Positions 16,129-25,485 of a DNA stretch of 64,000 bases are shown piece after piece. The notes under the pieces were generated by a model, which did not search any database, was not told the DNA's origin, and was given only the letters and a program-made list of their open reading frames with translations. A program made the position numbers and the translations under genes. The stretch covers positions 186,001 to 250,000 of the forward strand of contig NZ_AOCK01000002.1 of assembly GCF_000348945.1 (NCBI RefSeq), in the 5' to 3' direction. This DNA comes from Paeniglutamicibacter gangotriensis Lz1y (GTDB taxonomy: Bacteria > Actinomycetota > Actinomycetes > Actinomycetales > Micrococcaceae). The first letter of the stretch is position 1. The number at the start of each line of letters is the position of its first letter.

Positions 16129-16734
16129 TCAGCCGGCGCTCGGCTCGGGCAGGCCGAGCCATGAATACCAGCCGCGGTGCAGCACCAACCAGGCCATCAG
16201 GCCGTATCCGGCCTGACCGGGCAGTCCGCCGTTGACCGAGAGATCGTTGCGCCACTGGGCGTGATTCTGCAGCGGGGTGAAGGTATCGACGTAGTGGTGC
16301 TTGCGGCGCGTGGCCACATCGCCGTAGACGTGCGAGAGCTCGGCCAAGCGGGCGTTGCGTTTGGGATCCAGTCCGGGGGCGGGACCCACGACCAGGGCCT
16401 TGATGCTCATCTGCGAGGCGGAATCCAGAATGTTGGCCAGATTCAGCCTCGATCGTGCGGTGGACAGACCCAAATCTAGGTCGCGGTCCGAGAGCGCGAT
16501 GACCAGACGGTTATCGACGTTCTCGCCGAAACGGCGTTGGGCCTCGTCGAACCAGCGGGTGCTCAGGGCTTCGGACCCCTCACCCGGGGCGGCCAGAGTG
16601 TAGCTCTCGATGCGGACCTCGGTGTTGGAGGTGCGTGCCAGCACCCGTCCATACCAGCCCAGGGCCCGCGGGTCGCCGTGACCGGCCAGAAGCTCGTCAC
16701 CGATTGCGGTAAGTCGAATAGTGCGGTAATCCAC
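16129..16734 (-). CDS. GDSL/SGNH-hydrolase-like protein with GDEL in place of GDSL
   Basis: The 201-residue protein has the SGNH fold pattern: block I is IGDELLAGHGDPRALGW, a middle NRLVIALSDRDLDLGLS region fits block III, and an HxxDTFTPLQ-like segment precedes the C-terminus. Block I normally carries the catalytic serine (GDS), but here it is glutamate. The protein is therefore probably not a classical esterase, or uses another nucleophile. GTG start at 16734 with AAAGG upstream. No signal peptide. Substrate unknown. Confidence 0.7.
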   Translation of the reverse strand: MDYRTIRLTAIGDELLAGHGDPRALGWYGRVLARTSNTEVRIESYTLAAPGEGSEALSTRWFDEAQRRFGENVDNRLVIALSDRDLDLGLSTARSRLNLANILDSASQMSIKALVVGPAPGLDPKRNARLAELSHVYGDVATRRKHHYVDTFTPLQNHAQWRNDLSVNGGLPGQAGYGLMAWLVLHRGWYSWLGLPEPSAG

Positions 16735-16786
16735 GAATGACCTTTCTCAGAGCAAGTACGCACCAACACTAGCAGTCGGTTAAGCG

Positions 16787-16827
16787 CCCTCGGGGGCGGG
16801 ACACTGTTGGTGTCCCGCCCCCGAGGG
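16787..16827. terminator. Terminator downstream of kgd
   Basis: A perfect 18-bp inverted repeat (16787-16804 with 16810-16827) with loop TGTTG lies 50 bases beyond the kgd stop on the minus strand. Confidence 0.8.
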
Positions 16828-16878
16828 GAATTCATTGGTACCTGGCACCCGAGGGTGCCAAGCGTCCTACGATATTGC

Positions 16879-19800
16879 TTAGCGCTTGAACACCTCGGTG
16901 AGCAAGGTAGCTTGCTCAATCTCGTGGCGCTTGTGCGTACCGGTGGAAGTCGCGGCGGAGGCCGGACGCGAAATCAATCGCACGGTCTTGCCCAACTCTG
17001 CCGGCAGGTTCAGGCCGACAAACGGCCACGGACCCTGGTTGGCGGGCTCGTCCTGTGCCCAAACAACCTCAGCGTTCGGGTACTTGGCGATCTCGGCAGC
17101 GATCTCGGCGGCGGGCAGCGGGTAGAGCTGCTCGACACGCACAATCGCGGTCTTGGTGTCCTTGGCCTTGGTGCGGGCCGCGGCCAGATCGTAGTACAGG
17201 CGCCCGGAGACCAGCGTCACCCGATCGACCTCCGCCGGGTTCAGCCCGGCGGTGTCGGAGATGACTTCCTGGAAGGTTCCGGTGGTGAAGTCTTCCACGG
17301 CGGATGCTGCGGCCTTCAGGCGCAGCAGCTGCTTCGGTGTGAAGATGATCAGCGGCTTGCGCGGACGGGCGTAGGCCTGGCGACGCAACAGGTGGAAGTG
17401 GTTGGCGCCGGTGGACGGCTGGGCCACTACCATGTTGTTTTCCGCACACATCTGCAGGAAACGCTCGATGCGCGCCGAGGAGTGGTCCGGGCCCTGTCCC
17501 TCGTAGCCGTGCGGAAGCATCATGACCAGCGAAGAGCGCTGGCCCCACTTCTGCTCGGCGGAGGAAATGAACTCGTCGATGACGGTCTGGGCGCCGTTGA
17601 CGAAGTCGCCGAACTGCGCTTCCCAGAGCACCAGGGCGTCCGGACGCTCGACCGAGTAACCGTATTCGAAGCCCAGGGCCGCGTATTCGGACAGCAGCGA
17701 GTCGTAGATCCACAGCTTGGCCTGGTCCTCGGCCAAGTTCAGCAGCGGGTACCACTCATCTCCGTTGAGTCGGTCGTGGAAGACCGCGTGGCGTTGCACG
17801 AAGGTGCCGCGTCGCGAGTCCTGGCCTGCCAGACGGACCGGCACGCCTTCCATGGACAGGGTGCCCAGGGCAGCAAGTTCGGCCATGCCCCAGTCGATCC
17901 CGCCCTCGCGGCTCATCTTCTCGCGGCGCTCCAGGAGCACCTTGAGCTTGGGGTGGACGGTGAAGTCCTCCGGGATGGCCAGGTGGGCGGCGCCGATGTG
18001 GGCCAGGGTCTCGGCGGTGATGGCCGTGTCCTTGGGGGCGGCGGAGGAGCTAGCTTCGTCCTCGCGCTGGGCAGCGGGCAGCTCCAGGTCGTGGACCGCC
18101 GAGGTGCCGGGGGTGATGACCGGGATCGGGGAGGTCTGTGCCGCGTGGGTCTCGGCGAAGACGCGCTCCAGGCGCTGCTGGTAGTCGCGCAGTGCCTGAT
18201 CTGCCTCGTCCTGCGTGATGTCGCCGCGTCCGACCAGGGCCTCGGTGTACAGCTTGCGGGTCGAGCGCTTGGCTTCGATGAGGTTGTACATCATCGGCTG
18301 AGTCATCGAGGGATCGTCGCCCTCGTTGTGCCCACGGCGGCGGTAGCACACCATGTCGATGACGACGTCCTTGTTGAAGCGCTGGCGGTAGGCGAAGGCC
18401 AACTGCGCCACGTGGACCACTGACTCCGGCTCATCGCCGTTGACGTGGAACACCGGTGCCTGGACCTGCTTGGCCACATCGGTGGCGTACACGCTGGAGC
18501 GCGAGTCGGTCGGGGCGGTGGTGAAACCGACCTGGTTGTTCACGATCACGTGGATCGTGCCACCGGTCTTGTAGCCCTCGAGCTGGGAGAGCGAAAGGGT
18601 CTCGCCGACCACGCCCTGGCCGGCGAAGGCCGCGTCGCCGTGCACCAGGATCGGCAGGACGTTGAAGTCCTTGGATCCGGCGCGGTCCTGCTTGGCGCGG
18701 ATGATGCCCTCGAGCACCGGGTTGACCGCCTCGAGGTGCGAGGGGTTCGCCGCCAGGTAGACCTTGGTCTCGTTGCCCGAGTCCGAGGTGTAGGAACCTT
18801 CGGTGCCCAGGTGGTACTTCACATCGCCCGAACCCTGGACCGAGCCGGTGGGCGCGGTGCCTTCGAATTCGCGGAAGACCTGTGCGTAGGTCTTGCCGGC
18901 AATGTTGGTCAGCACGTTGAGCCGGCCACGGTGGGCCATGCCGATGCCGACTTCCTCGATGCCCGAGTCTGCGGCGCCGGAAAGGATGCCGTCAAGCAGC
19001 GGAATCAGGGATTCGCCGCCCTCCAGAGAGAAACGCTTCTGTCCGACGAACTTTGTCTGCAAGAAGGTTTCGAAGGCCTCGGCGGAGTTCAGCTTGCCCA
19101 GGATGCGGAACTGCTCTTCGCGGGTCGGCTTGGTGTACGGGTGCTCCAACTCGTCCTGGAACCACTTGCGTTCCACCGGATCCTGGATGTGCATGTACTC
19201 GATGCCGATGGTGCGGCAGTAAGCGTCGCGCAGCACCCCGAGGATGTCGCGCAGCAGCAGGCGGTCCTTGCCGCCGAAACCGCCGGTGACCCATTCGCGG
19301 TCCAGGTCCCACAGCGTCAGGCCGTAGGTCTGGATGTCGAGGTCTGGGTGGCGGCGCTGGACGTATTCCAGCGGGTTGGTGTCGGCCATCAGGTGGCCGC
19401 GCACGCGGTAGGAGTGGATCAGCTGCTGGATTCGGGCGATCTTGTTGACCTGCAGGTCGACGTCGACCTGGTTGTCGACTGCCCAGCGGACCGGCTCGTA
19501 CGGGATGCGCAGTGCTTCGAAGATCTCGTCGTAGAAGCCCTGTTCGCCCAACAGTAGGGACTCGATGAGCTTCAGGAATTCGCCGGAGCCGGCGCCCTGG
19601 ATGACACGGTGGTCGTAGGTGGAGGTCAGGGTGACGAGCTTGCCCACACCCTGCAGGGCAACGGTGGACTCGGCGGCGCCGCGGAAGGCGGCGGGGTATT
19701 CCAGGGCGCCGACGCCCACGATGGTGGCCTGGCCCTTGGACAGACGCGGGACCGAGTGCACGGTACCGATGCCGCCGGGGTTGGTCAACGACACGGTGGT

Positions 19801-20667
19801 GCCCGCGTAGTCGTCCGCGGTGAGCTTGTTGTTGCGGGCGCGCTTAATCAATTCCTCGTAGGTGTCCCAGAACTCATTGAAGCTCAGGTTCTCTGCGGCC
19901 TTGATGTTCGGCACGGCCAGCATGCGCGATCCATCGGGCTTAGGGATATCAATGGCGATACCGAAGTTCACATGCGCCGGGGTGATAGCCATCGGCTTGC
20001 CGTCGACCTCGGCGTAGCTGACGTTCTGCGATGGGAAGAGCTTCAGGGCACGGATCACGGCGAAGCCGATGATGTGGGTGAAGGAGATCTTTCCGCCACG
20101 GGAGCGCTTGAGGTGGTTGTTGATGACCACGCGGTTGTCGATCAGGGCCTTGGCCGGGACCGCACGGACCGTGGTGGCCGTCGGGACCGTGAGGCTCTGC
20201 TCCATGTTGGTGGCAATGGCCTTGGCCGGGCCACGCAACTGGGTGCGCTTCTCTTCGCCCGAGGCCGCATTGGAAGCGGTCTTGGGCAGCTGCGCGGGGA
20301 TCGGCTGCGACTTAGTCGGCGGGGCCGGGTCAGCCGGGACACGTGGGGCCGCGCCCGCTGCAGCAGACCCAGCGGAAGATTCTGACGATGCCGCCGGCGA
20401 ACTGCCTGAGACATCGAGGACGCGGGCCTGAGTTGCGGCGCGCGGTGCGGCCGGAGGGGCTGCGGGCGCCGGTGCGGGGTTGGCCGCGACCGGGGCTTCT
20501 TCGGCGGGGGGTGCGGCCGCCTGATCCGTTTTGAGGGACGCGAAGATGTCCCACCACTTCTTATCTACCGAGTTCTTGTCCTTGAGGAACTGTTGGTACA
20601 GCTCATCGACTAGCCATTCGTTCCCGCCGAACTCTTCCGTGAGTCGGTGGTGCGATTGATCTGGCAC
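16879..20667 (-). CDS. kgd: Multifunctional 2-oxoglutarate decarboxylase/dehydrogenase E1 with fused E2 catalytic domain
   Basis: The 1262-residue protein starts with the E1-type segment FGGNEWLVDELYQQFLKD, followed by a Pro/Ala-rich linker (about 45-115). Next comes an E2 acyltransferase domain (to about 345, with YDHRVIQGAGSGEFL) and then a full thiamine-diphosphate E1 region with MAHRGRLNVL and GDAAFAGQGVVGETL. This fused E2-E1 design without a lipoyl domain is the actinobacterial Kgd/OdhA/SucA type, which works in the TCA cycle with a separate E2/E3. The start is GTG 20667 with GAGAAGAGG upstream; longer frames lack conservation. Confidence 0.96.
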   Translation of the reverse strand: MPDQSHHRLTEEFGGNEWLVDELYQQFLKDKNSVDKKWWDIFASLKTDQAAAPPAEEAPVAANPAPAPAAPPAAPRAATQARVLDVSGSSPAASSESSAGSAAAGAAPRVPADPAPPTKSQPIPAQLPKTASNAASGEEKRTQLRGPAKAIATNMEQSLTVPTATTVRAVPAKALIDNRVVINNHLKRSRGGKISFTHIIGFAVIRALKLFPSQNVSYAEVDGKPMAITPAHVNFGIAIDIPKPDGSRMLAVPNIKAAENLSFNEFWDTYEELIKRARNNKLTADDYAGTTVSLTNPGGIGTVHSVPRLSKGQATIVGVGALEYPAAFRGAAESTVALQGVGKLVTLTSTYDHRVIQGAGSGEFLKLIESLLLGEQGFYDEIFEALRIPYEPVRWAVDNQVDVDLQVNKIARIQQLIHSYRVRGHLMADTNPLEYVQRRHPDLDIQTYGLTLWDLDREWVTGGFGGKDRLLLRDILGVLRDAYCRTIGIEYMHIQDPVERKWFQDELEHPYTKPTREEQFRILGKLNSAEAFETFLQTKFVGQKRFSLEGGESLIPLLDGILSGAADSGIEEVGIGMAHRGRLNVLTNIAGKTYAQVFREFEGTAPTGSVQGSGDVKYHLGTEGSYTSDSGNETKVYLAANPSHLEAVNPVLEGIIRAKQDRAGSKDFNVLPILVHGDAAFAGQGVVGETLSLSQLEGYKTGGTIHVIVNNQVGFTTAPTDSRSSVYATDVAKQVQAPVFHVNGDEPESVVHVAQLAFAYRQRFNKDVVIDMVCYRRRGHNEGDDPSMTQPMMYNLIEAKRSTRKLYTEALVGRGDITQDEADQALRDYQQRLERVFAETHAAQTSPIPVITPGTSAVHDLELPAAQREDEASSSAAPKDTAITAETLAHIGAAHLAIPEDFTVHPKLKVLLERREKMSREGGIDWGMAELAALGTLSMEGVPVRLAGQDSRRGTFVQRHAVFHDRLNGDEWYPLLNLAEDQAKLWIYDSLLSEYAALGFEYGYSVERPDALVLWEAQFGDFVNGAQTVIDEFISSAEQKWGQRSSLVMMLPHGYEGQGPDHSSARIERFLQMCAENNMVVAQPSTGANHFHLLRRQAYARPRKPLIIFTPKQLLRLKAAASAVEDFTTGTFQEVISDTAGLNPAEVDRVTLVSGRLYYDLAAARTKAKDTKTAIVRVEQLYPLPAAEIAAEIAKYPNAEVVWAQDEPANQGPWPFVGLNLPAELGKTVRLISRPASAATSTGTHKRHEIEQATLLTEVFKR

Positions 20668-21115
20668 GGTATTACGCCTCTTCTCCCTGAATTTCCGTTT
20701 GTCCAAGCGCCGCCGTGCGGGTGACCAACACGGGGGCATAGTTCTAGACCTGCCTAATAGTCTAGTGACTAATCTTGTGCGGGTGGGAACCATTGAGCCC
20801 GGTATCACATGCGTGGCGCGATGAACGGCACTTTGAGCGACGATCCTCACATCGGCGTTCGTCCTGCTCACAGCAAATTTGCGCGTTGCGCAGGTGCTCC
20901 GGTCGGGGGTCGGATACACTGAAAATGTTATGGACAGTCACTCTCTGTGCCGGCCTGTCGTGAAATCACGCGGTGCCGGCCACATATGTTATTGCTCGCC
21001 TGGTTCAGCCTCCCTATCGGAGCCTTCTTGTTGGCGGCGCACACACCCTAGCTTTTCGGGCCTCGGTACATCCGGCCCCCGGAAACCCTTCACCGCCGGG
21101 GCGGTGAATCACTAG
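20668..21115. other. Divergent control region between kgd and the first CorC-like gene
   Basis: About 450 bases without a convincing gene. It must hold the kgd promoter (minus strand) and the promoter of the membrane-protein pair (plus strand). An imperfect GC-rich hairpin (about 20946-20984) and a perfect one directly before the plus-strand start (21089-21108) are visible. No known riboswitch was recognised. Confidence 0.5.
21089..21108 (+). promoter_or_regulatory. Hairpin over the ribosome-binding region of the first CorC-like gene
   Basis: TTCACCGCC and GGCGGTGAA form a 9-bp perfect inverted repeat with a 2-base centre, ending eight bases before the ATG. It would cover the only purine-rich stretch in the ribosome-binding position, so it could limit translation or be a protein operator. 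Confidence 0.4.
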
Positions 21116-22513
21116 ATGGAATGGATGCTGCTGGCCATCGGCCTGCTGCTCATCCTGGGCACCGGTTTTTTTGTTGCCGTTGAATTTTCCCTCGTCGCCC
21201 TCGACCAGGCCAACGTGCAACAGGCCGTTGATGCCGGAGATACGAAGGCCATCGCGCTGCTGCACTGCCTCAAATCGCTCTCCACCCAACTTTCCTCGTG
21301 TCAATTGGGTATCACCCTCACGACCCTGCTGACCGGCTACGTCATCGAGCCCTCCGTGGGCAAGCTGCTGCAGGGGCCACTGCTGGACCTCGGCTTGGGC
21401 GATTCGGCCGTTCCGGTGTCCTTGGTGGTGGCGATGCTGCTGGCGACCTTGCTGTCAATGGTCATCGGCGAACTGGTCCCCAAGAACCTGGCCATCGCCA
21501 AGGCCTTCGAGATCGGGCGCGCCGTGGCCCGCCCGCAACTGGTTTTCACCGCCATCTTCAGGCCCGCAATCGTGGTGCTCAACGGATTCTCCAACAAGGT
21601 CCTGCACCTGTTCGGTCTGGAGGTCAAGGAGGAGATCTCCGGGGCCAGGTCTCCGGCCGAATTGGTTTCTTTGGTACGCCGCAGTGCCGAAATGGGCACC
21701 CTGGACAAGGACGCGGCGCTCTTCGTTGACCGGACCGTGCGCTTTTCTGAGCGCTCGGCCGCCGACGTGATGACCCCGCGCACCCGGATGGAGACCATCG
21801 AACACACCGCCCACGTCCAGGAGGTCATCGAGCTGGCCAAGGAATCCGGGTACTCTCGTTTCCCGGTCACCGACGGTTCCTCTGACGAGATCAAGGGCGT
21901 CTGCCACGTGAAGACCATCATTGCCATCCCGCGCGACAAGCGTGCCGGCAAGGAAGTTGGCGAGAACAAGACTCCGGTGATCTTTGTGCCCGAAACCGTG
22001 CACCTCGACACGCTGCTGGTGCAGTTGCGCGGCGCAAATCTACAGATGGCCATCGTGCTTGACGAATATGGCGGAACCGCCGGAATGGTCACCTTGGAAG
22101 ACTTGATTGAGGAAATTGTTGGCGAGGTCGCCGACGAACATGACTCCGCGGATCCCGAGGTACGCCAACTGCCCGACGGCTCGTGGATGATCCCGGGCAT
22201 GTTCCGCCCCGACCAGCTCAACGAACTCATTGGTGAGGTGGAGATCCCGGACGACGCCGCCTATGAGACGGTGGGCGGGTTCGTGATGGCCGAACTGGGC
22301 CGGATCGCTTTCTTGGGCGACGTGGTCGATACCGAGGGCGGGGCCTTCACAGTCACCGCGTTGGATAAGCGCCGCGTCGACGAGCTGCACTTTGTGCCGC
22401 ACCCGCCGCAGCCCACCAAACCCTCCAAGTCCTCCAGTGGTTCGAGCGCCTCGAGCGCTTCGAGTGCTGCCTCGGCGCCCAGTCCCGACGAAGCTACGGG
22501 GGCACGGGCATGA
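21116..22513 (+). CDS. CNNM/CorC (HlyC-type) membrane protein with DUF21, CBS pair and CorC domain
   Basis: The 465-residue protein has an N-terminal DUF21 region with 3-4 transmembrane helices (to about 190; GELVPKNLAIAKA is the conserved PKxxA block). Two CBS motifs follow (about 215-335, with VMTPRTRM and DEYGGTAGMVTLEDLIEEIVGE), then a CorC_HlyC domain and a Ser/Ala-rich tail. Relatives act in magnesium/cobalt efflux or membrane integrity, and the 'hemolysin' label is historical. It overlaps the following paralogue by four bases, so the two likely form one unit. Confidence 0.88.
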   Translation: MEWMLLAIGLLLILGTGFFVAVEFSLVALDQANVQQAVDAGDTKAIALLHCLKSLSTQLSSCQLGITLTTLLTGYVIEPSVGKLLQGPLLDLGLGDSAVPVSLVVAMLLATLLSMVIGELVPKNLAIAKAFEIGRAVARPQLVFTAIFRPAIVVLNGFSNKVLHLFGLEVKEEISGARSPAELVSLVRRSAEMGTLDKDAALFVDRTVRFSERSAADVMTPRTRMETIEHTAHVQEVIELAKESGYSRFPVTDGSSDEIKGVCHVKTIIAIPRDKRAGKEVGENKTPVIFVPETVHLDTLLVQLRGANLQMAIVLDEYGGTAGMVTLEDLIEEIVGEVADEHDSADPEVRQLPDGSWMIPGMFRPDQLNELIGEVEIPDDAAYETVGGFVMAELGRIAFLGDVVDTEGGAFTVTALDKRRVDELHFVPHPPQPTKPSKSSSGSSASSASSAASAPSPDEATGARA

Positions 22514-23577
22514 ACGACTTTTCCGGGCTACTCTGGCTCATCGTGCTGTTGCTGGGCAACGCCTTCTTCGTCGCGGCAGAATTCGCCGTGATGTCGGCGC
22601 GCCGCTCACAGATCGAGCCCCTGGCCGATGATGGGGATAAGCGGGCCATCCGTGCGCTGAAGGCCATGGAACAGGTCTCCATCATGCTCGCGGTCTGCCA
22701 GCTGGGCATCACCGTGTGCTCGCTGCTGATCCTGAACGTCGCCGAACCGGCCATCCACCACCTCTTCGTGGTTCCGCTGGAACTGCTGGGCCTCTCCGAG
22801 GCACTGGCCGGGACCACCGCGTTCCTGCTGGCGCTGCTGATCGTGACCTTCCTGCACGTGACCTTTGGTGAGATGGTCCCCAAGAACGTCTCGGTGTCGA
22901 AGGCTGACAAGGCAGTGCTGCTGCTGGCCGGGCCGTTGCTCTGGCTTTCTGTGGTGGTCCACCCGCTGGTGGTTTCGCTGAACTGGATCGCGAACATCTT
23001 CCTACACGCCATGAAGGTGGAACCCAAGAACGAGGTGAACTCGGCCTTCACCGCCGCTGAGGTGCAAACGATCATCGCCTCCTCCGCGCACCACGGCACG
23101 CTGGAAGCCGCGGACGCGGTGCGGCTGCGCAAGGCACTGGAGTTCTCCAACCTCACCGCCGCCAGTACCATGGTGGCCAGCGACCAGGTTGTCACCCTGG
23201 AACGCGGTACCACGGTGCAGGAATACGAGCGGACCGTGGGCCGGACCGGGTTCTCCCGGATCGTGATTGCGACCGAGGGCGAGTTCATGGGCTACTGGCA
23301 CATGAAGGACGTCATGGCGATCCCCGATGACCGTTACCGCCAGCCGATCTCGGGCATCGAGCTGCGTCCGCTGGGCGTGGTGCCCGAGGGCGCGGAAATC
23401 GAAGATGCGATGGAACAGATGCGTGCCGACGGCAAACACCTGGCACGCGTGGTCGATACCTCGGGGAAGACCCTGGGCGTGTTGTTCTTGGAAGACGTGC
23501 TCGAGCAACTGGTCGGGGAAATCGACGACCAGAACCAGAAGCGCGGTATTCGCCGGGAAAACCGCAGCGCTCAATAA
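22510..23577 (+). CDS. Second CNNM/CorC-type membrane protein (DUF21 plus CBS)
   Basis: The 355-residue paralogue of the preceding gene has DUF21 (with GEMVPKNVSVSKADKA), then two CBS-like units ending in LGVLFLEDVLEQLVGEIDDQ. It lacks the C-terminal CorC_HlyC domain of its partner. The ATGA overlap indicates translational coupling, and a heteromer is plausible. The same tandem arrangement is, to my knowledge, common in Micrococcales. Confidence 0.88.
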   Translation: MNDFSGLLWLIVLLLGNAFFVAAEFAVMSARRSQIEPLADDGDKRAIRALKAMEQVSIMLAVCQLGITVCSLLILNVAEPAIHHLFVVPLELLGLSEALAGTTAFLLALLIVTFLHVTFGEMVPKNVSVSKADKAVLLLAGPLLWLSVVVHPLVVSLNWIANIFLHAMKVEPKNEVNSAFTAAEVQTIIASSAHHGTLEAADAVRLRKALEFSNLTAASTMVASDQVVTLERGTTVQEYERTVGRTGFSRIVIATEGEFMGYWHMKDVMAIPDDRYRQPISGIELRPLGVVPEGAEIEDAMEQMRADGKHLARVVDTSGKTLGVLFLEDVLEQLVGEIDDQNQKRGIRRENRSAQ

Positions 23578-23583
23578 TGCGAA

Positions 23584-23604
23584 TGAATCGCAATTGCGAT
23601 ATCA
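23584..23604 (+). promoter_or_regulatory. Palindromic candidate operator before the zinc importer
   Basis: ATCGCAATTGCGAT (23587-23600) is a perfect 14-bp palindrome, flanked by TGA on the left and ATCA on the right, so the near-symmetry extends to about 21 bases. It overlaps a possible -10 (TATCAT, 23600-23605) 43 bases before the lipoprotein start. A Zur operator is the natural guess given the operon, but the sequence departs from the usual TGAAAATGATTTTCA-type site. Confidence 0.45.
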
Positions 23605-23647
23605 TGGGGGCTGACGAACTTCACCCGAAAGGTTCCGTACGCACCGC

Positions 23648-24646
23648 ATGAGCAAACCACCGCGCAACCGCGCCACCCTGCGCACCCTTGCCGCCGTATC
23701 CTCCGTGCTGCTGTTGGCCGCTTGCTCCGCCACGGCGCCGGCAGCGGAAAAAACGCCCGGTTCCGGGGTGCTGCAGGTCGTGGCCTCGACCTCCGTGTAT
23801 GCGGATGTAGCCCAGGAAATTGGCGGGTCCGCGGTGGAGGTCCGTGCCCTGGTGGAACAGACCTCGCAGGATCCGCACTCCTACGAGGCCACCGCCCGAG
23901 ACAAGCTCGCGGTCTCCAAGGCCGAGGTCATCATCGCCAACGGCGGGGGATACGACCCCTTCATGGATGCGCTGGCCGGCGGCCTGGATTTGCCCGACGA
24001 CGCGATCACCCGGGCCGTGGACTTCCAGCAAGAGCACGGCGCCGAGGGTGAATCAGCGGCACAGGATCGAGCCGAAACGAGCGAGCACTCCGAGTCTGAG
24101 CACTCCGGACACGACCACTCTGCGGGCAACGAACATGTCTGGTACGACGTGCACACCGTCGGAGCCCTGGCTGCCGGACTAGCCATGGAGTACTCCGAGC
24201 TGCGCCCCGAGCACACCGAGCAGTTTGCTGCCGCCGCCGCGGCGTTCCAGAAGCGCATCGACGAGCTGTCGCAGAAAATCGTTAACCTGCAGGGCGTTGC
24301 CCGGGGAAAGAAATTTGCGATGACCGAACCGCTGCCCTTCCACCTGCTCACCGATGCCGGGATGCAAGACGGCACCCCCGAAGGCATCAGCGAGGCCATG
24401 GAAGCCGGGGAAGATGTGCCGCCGCTGCTGCTCAAGAAGCTCAGCGAGGGACTGGCCGCCGGGGACTACTCCGTGCTGGCCGTGAACACACAAACCACCG
24501 GTCCGCAGAGCCAAAAGGTCGCAGAATTGGCTCGCCAGGCCGGGGTCCCGGTGCTGGAAATGACCGAAACCCTGCCCGAGGGGCAGAACTACTTCTCTTG
24601 GATGGAATCAAACGTGCAGCAACTCGAGGTGGCCCTTGGCCGCTAG
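23648..24646 (+). CDS. Zinc ABC transporter substrate-binding lipoprotein (ZnuA type)
   Basis: A signal peptide ends in lipobox LLAAC (cysteine near residue 26). The cluster A-I (TroA/ZnuA) fold follows, with metal ligands expected in DPHSYEAT (first His), in the NEHVWYDVHT region and near the C-terminus. A His/Asp/Glu-rich loop (around SGHDHSAGNEH, residues 150-165) is typical of zinc-binding members. It would capture zinc outside the membrane and pass it to the permease encoded downstream. The ATPase start overlaps this gene by 11 bases. Zinc rather than manganese is inferred from the His loop and the nearby Zur gene. Confidence 0.88.
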   Translation: MSKPPRNRATLRTLAAVSSVLLLAACSATAPAAEKTPGSGVLQVVASTSVYADVAQEIGGSAVEVRALVEQTSQDPHSYEATARDKLAVSKAEVIIANGGGYDPFMDALAGGLDLPDDAITRAVDFQQEHGAEGESAAQDRAETSEHSESEHSGHDHSAGNEHVWYDVHTVGALAAGLAMEYSELRPEHTEQFAAAAAAFQKRIDELSQKIVNLQGVARGKKFAMTEPLPFHLLTDAGMQDGTPEGISEAMEAGEDVPPLLLKKLSEGLAAGDYSVLAVNTQTTGPQSQKVAELARQAGVPVLEMTETLPEGQNYFSWMESNVQQLEVALGR

Positions 24647-25481
24647 CACCCAGCCCGCACCCACCGCGGCACCCATCCACGCACCCGAACCCGTGGTGAA
24701 GCTGCGTAATGCCGCGCTGCGCTTCGGGGACCGACTGCTCTGGGACGGGCTAGACCTGGACATCGCCCCCGGCGAATTTCTTGCGGTACTCGGCCCCAAC
24801 GGCTCGGGAAAAACCACGATGCTGCGCACCCTGATGGGGCTCCAGGAACTGTCCTCCGGCACCGTAAATGTCGCCGGGAAACCCGCGACCCGCGGCTCGC
24901 GCCTAGTCGGCACCATCCCACAGCAACGATCCTTCGACGACAACACTCCGCTGCGTGCCCGCGATCTGGTGGCACTGGGCATCGACGGACATAAATGGGG
25001 CATCCGGCTCAAACGCAAGGCCATGCGCAAGCGCGTGGACGAACTACTGGAATTGGTTGGGGCCACCGCCTACGCCGAGAGACCCGTCGGGGTGCTCTCC
25101 GGAGGCGAACAACAGCGCTTGCGCGCCGCCCAAGCGTTGGCCGATAACCCGCGTTTGCTGCTCTGCGATGAGCCTCTGCTCTCCTTGGACCTGCACCACC
25201 AACAGGCGGTTTCCTCGCTGATCCACCGCCAGGCCTGCGATCACGGGGCGGCAGTGGTCTTCGTGACCCACGAAATCAACCCGATCCTGCAATATGTGGA
25301 CCGGGTGCTCTATCTGGCCGGCGGGCGCTTCCACGTGGGCACCCCCGAAGAAGTCATGCGCTCCGAGGTGCTCTCCGAGCTCTATGGTTCGCCCATCGAG
25401 GTCTTCGAATCCAACGGCCGCATCGTGGTGGTCGGCATGCCCGAAACCGTAAACCACGCCCACCCGCACCAAGGAGCCTAG
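24636..25481 (+). CDS. Zinc ABC transporter ATP-binding protein (ZnuC type)
   Basis: The 281-residue ABC ATPase shows Walker A GPNGSGKTT, signature LSGGEQQRL, Walker B LLLCDEP and the switch histidine in VFVTHEIN. It matches metal-importer ATPases. The TTG start at 24636 has GAGGTGG five bases upstream and overlaps the lipoprotein gene; GTG 24691 is a less likely alternative. It is followed after four bases by the permease. Confidence 0.9.
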   Translation: MAASTQPAPTAAPIHAPEPVVKLRNAALRFGDRLLWDGLDLDIAPGEFLAVLGPNGSGKTTMLRTLMGLQELSSGTVNVAGKPATRGSRLVGTIPQQRSFDDNTPLRARDLVALGIDGHKWGIRLKRKAMRKRVDELLELVGATAYAERPVGVLSGGEQQRLRAAQALADNPRLLLCDEPLLSLDLHHQQAVSSLIHRQACDHGAAVVFVTHEINPILQYVDRVLYLAGGRFHVGTPEEVMRSEVLSELYGSPIEVFESNGRIVVVGMPETVNHAHPHQGA

Positions 25482-25485
25482 GACC

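Noticed and set aside
20879-21115. Small plus-strand frame upstream of the first CorC-like gene (starts MDSHSLCRP at 20931)
   Set aside because: It has no ribosome-binding site or recognised similarity, and overlaps hairpins that look like control elements.
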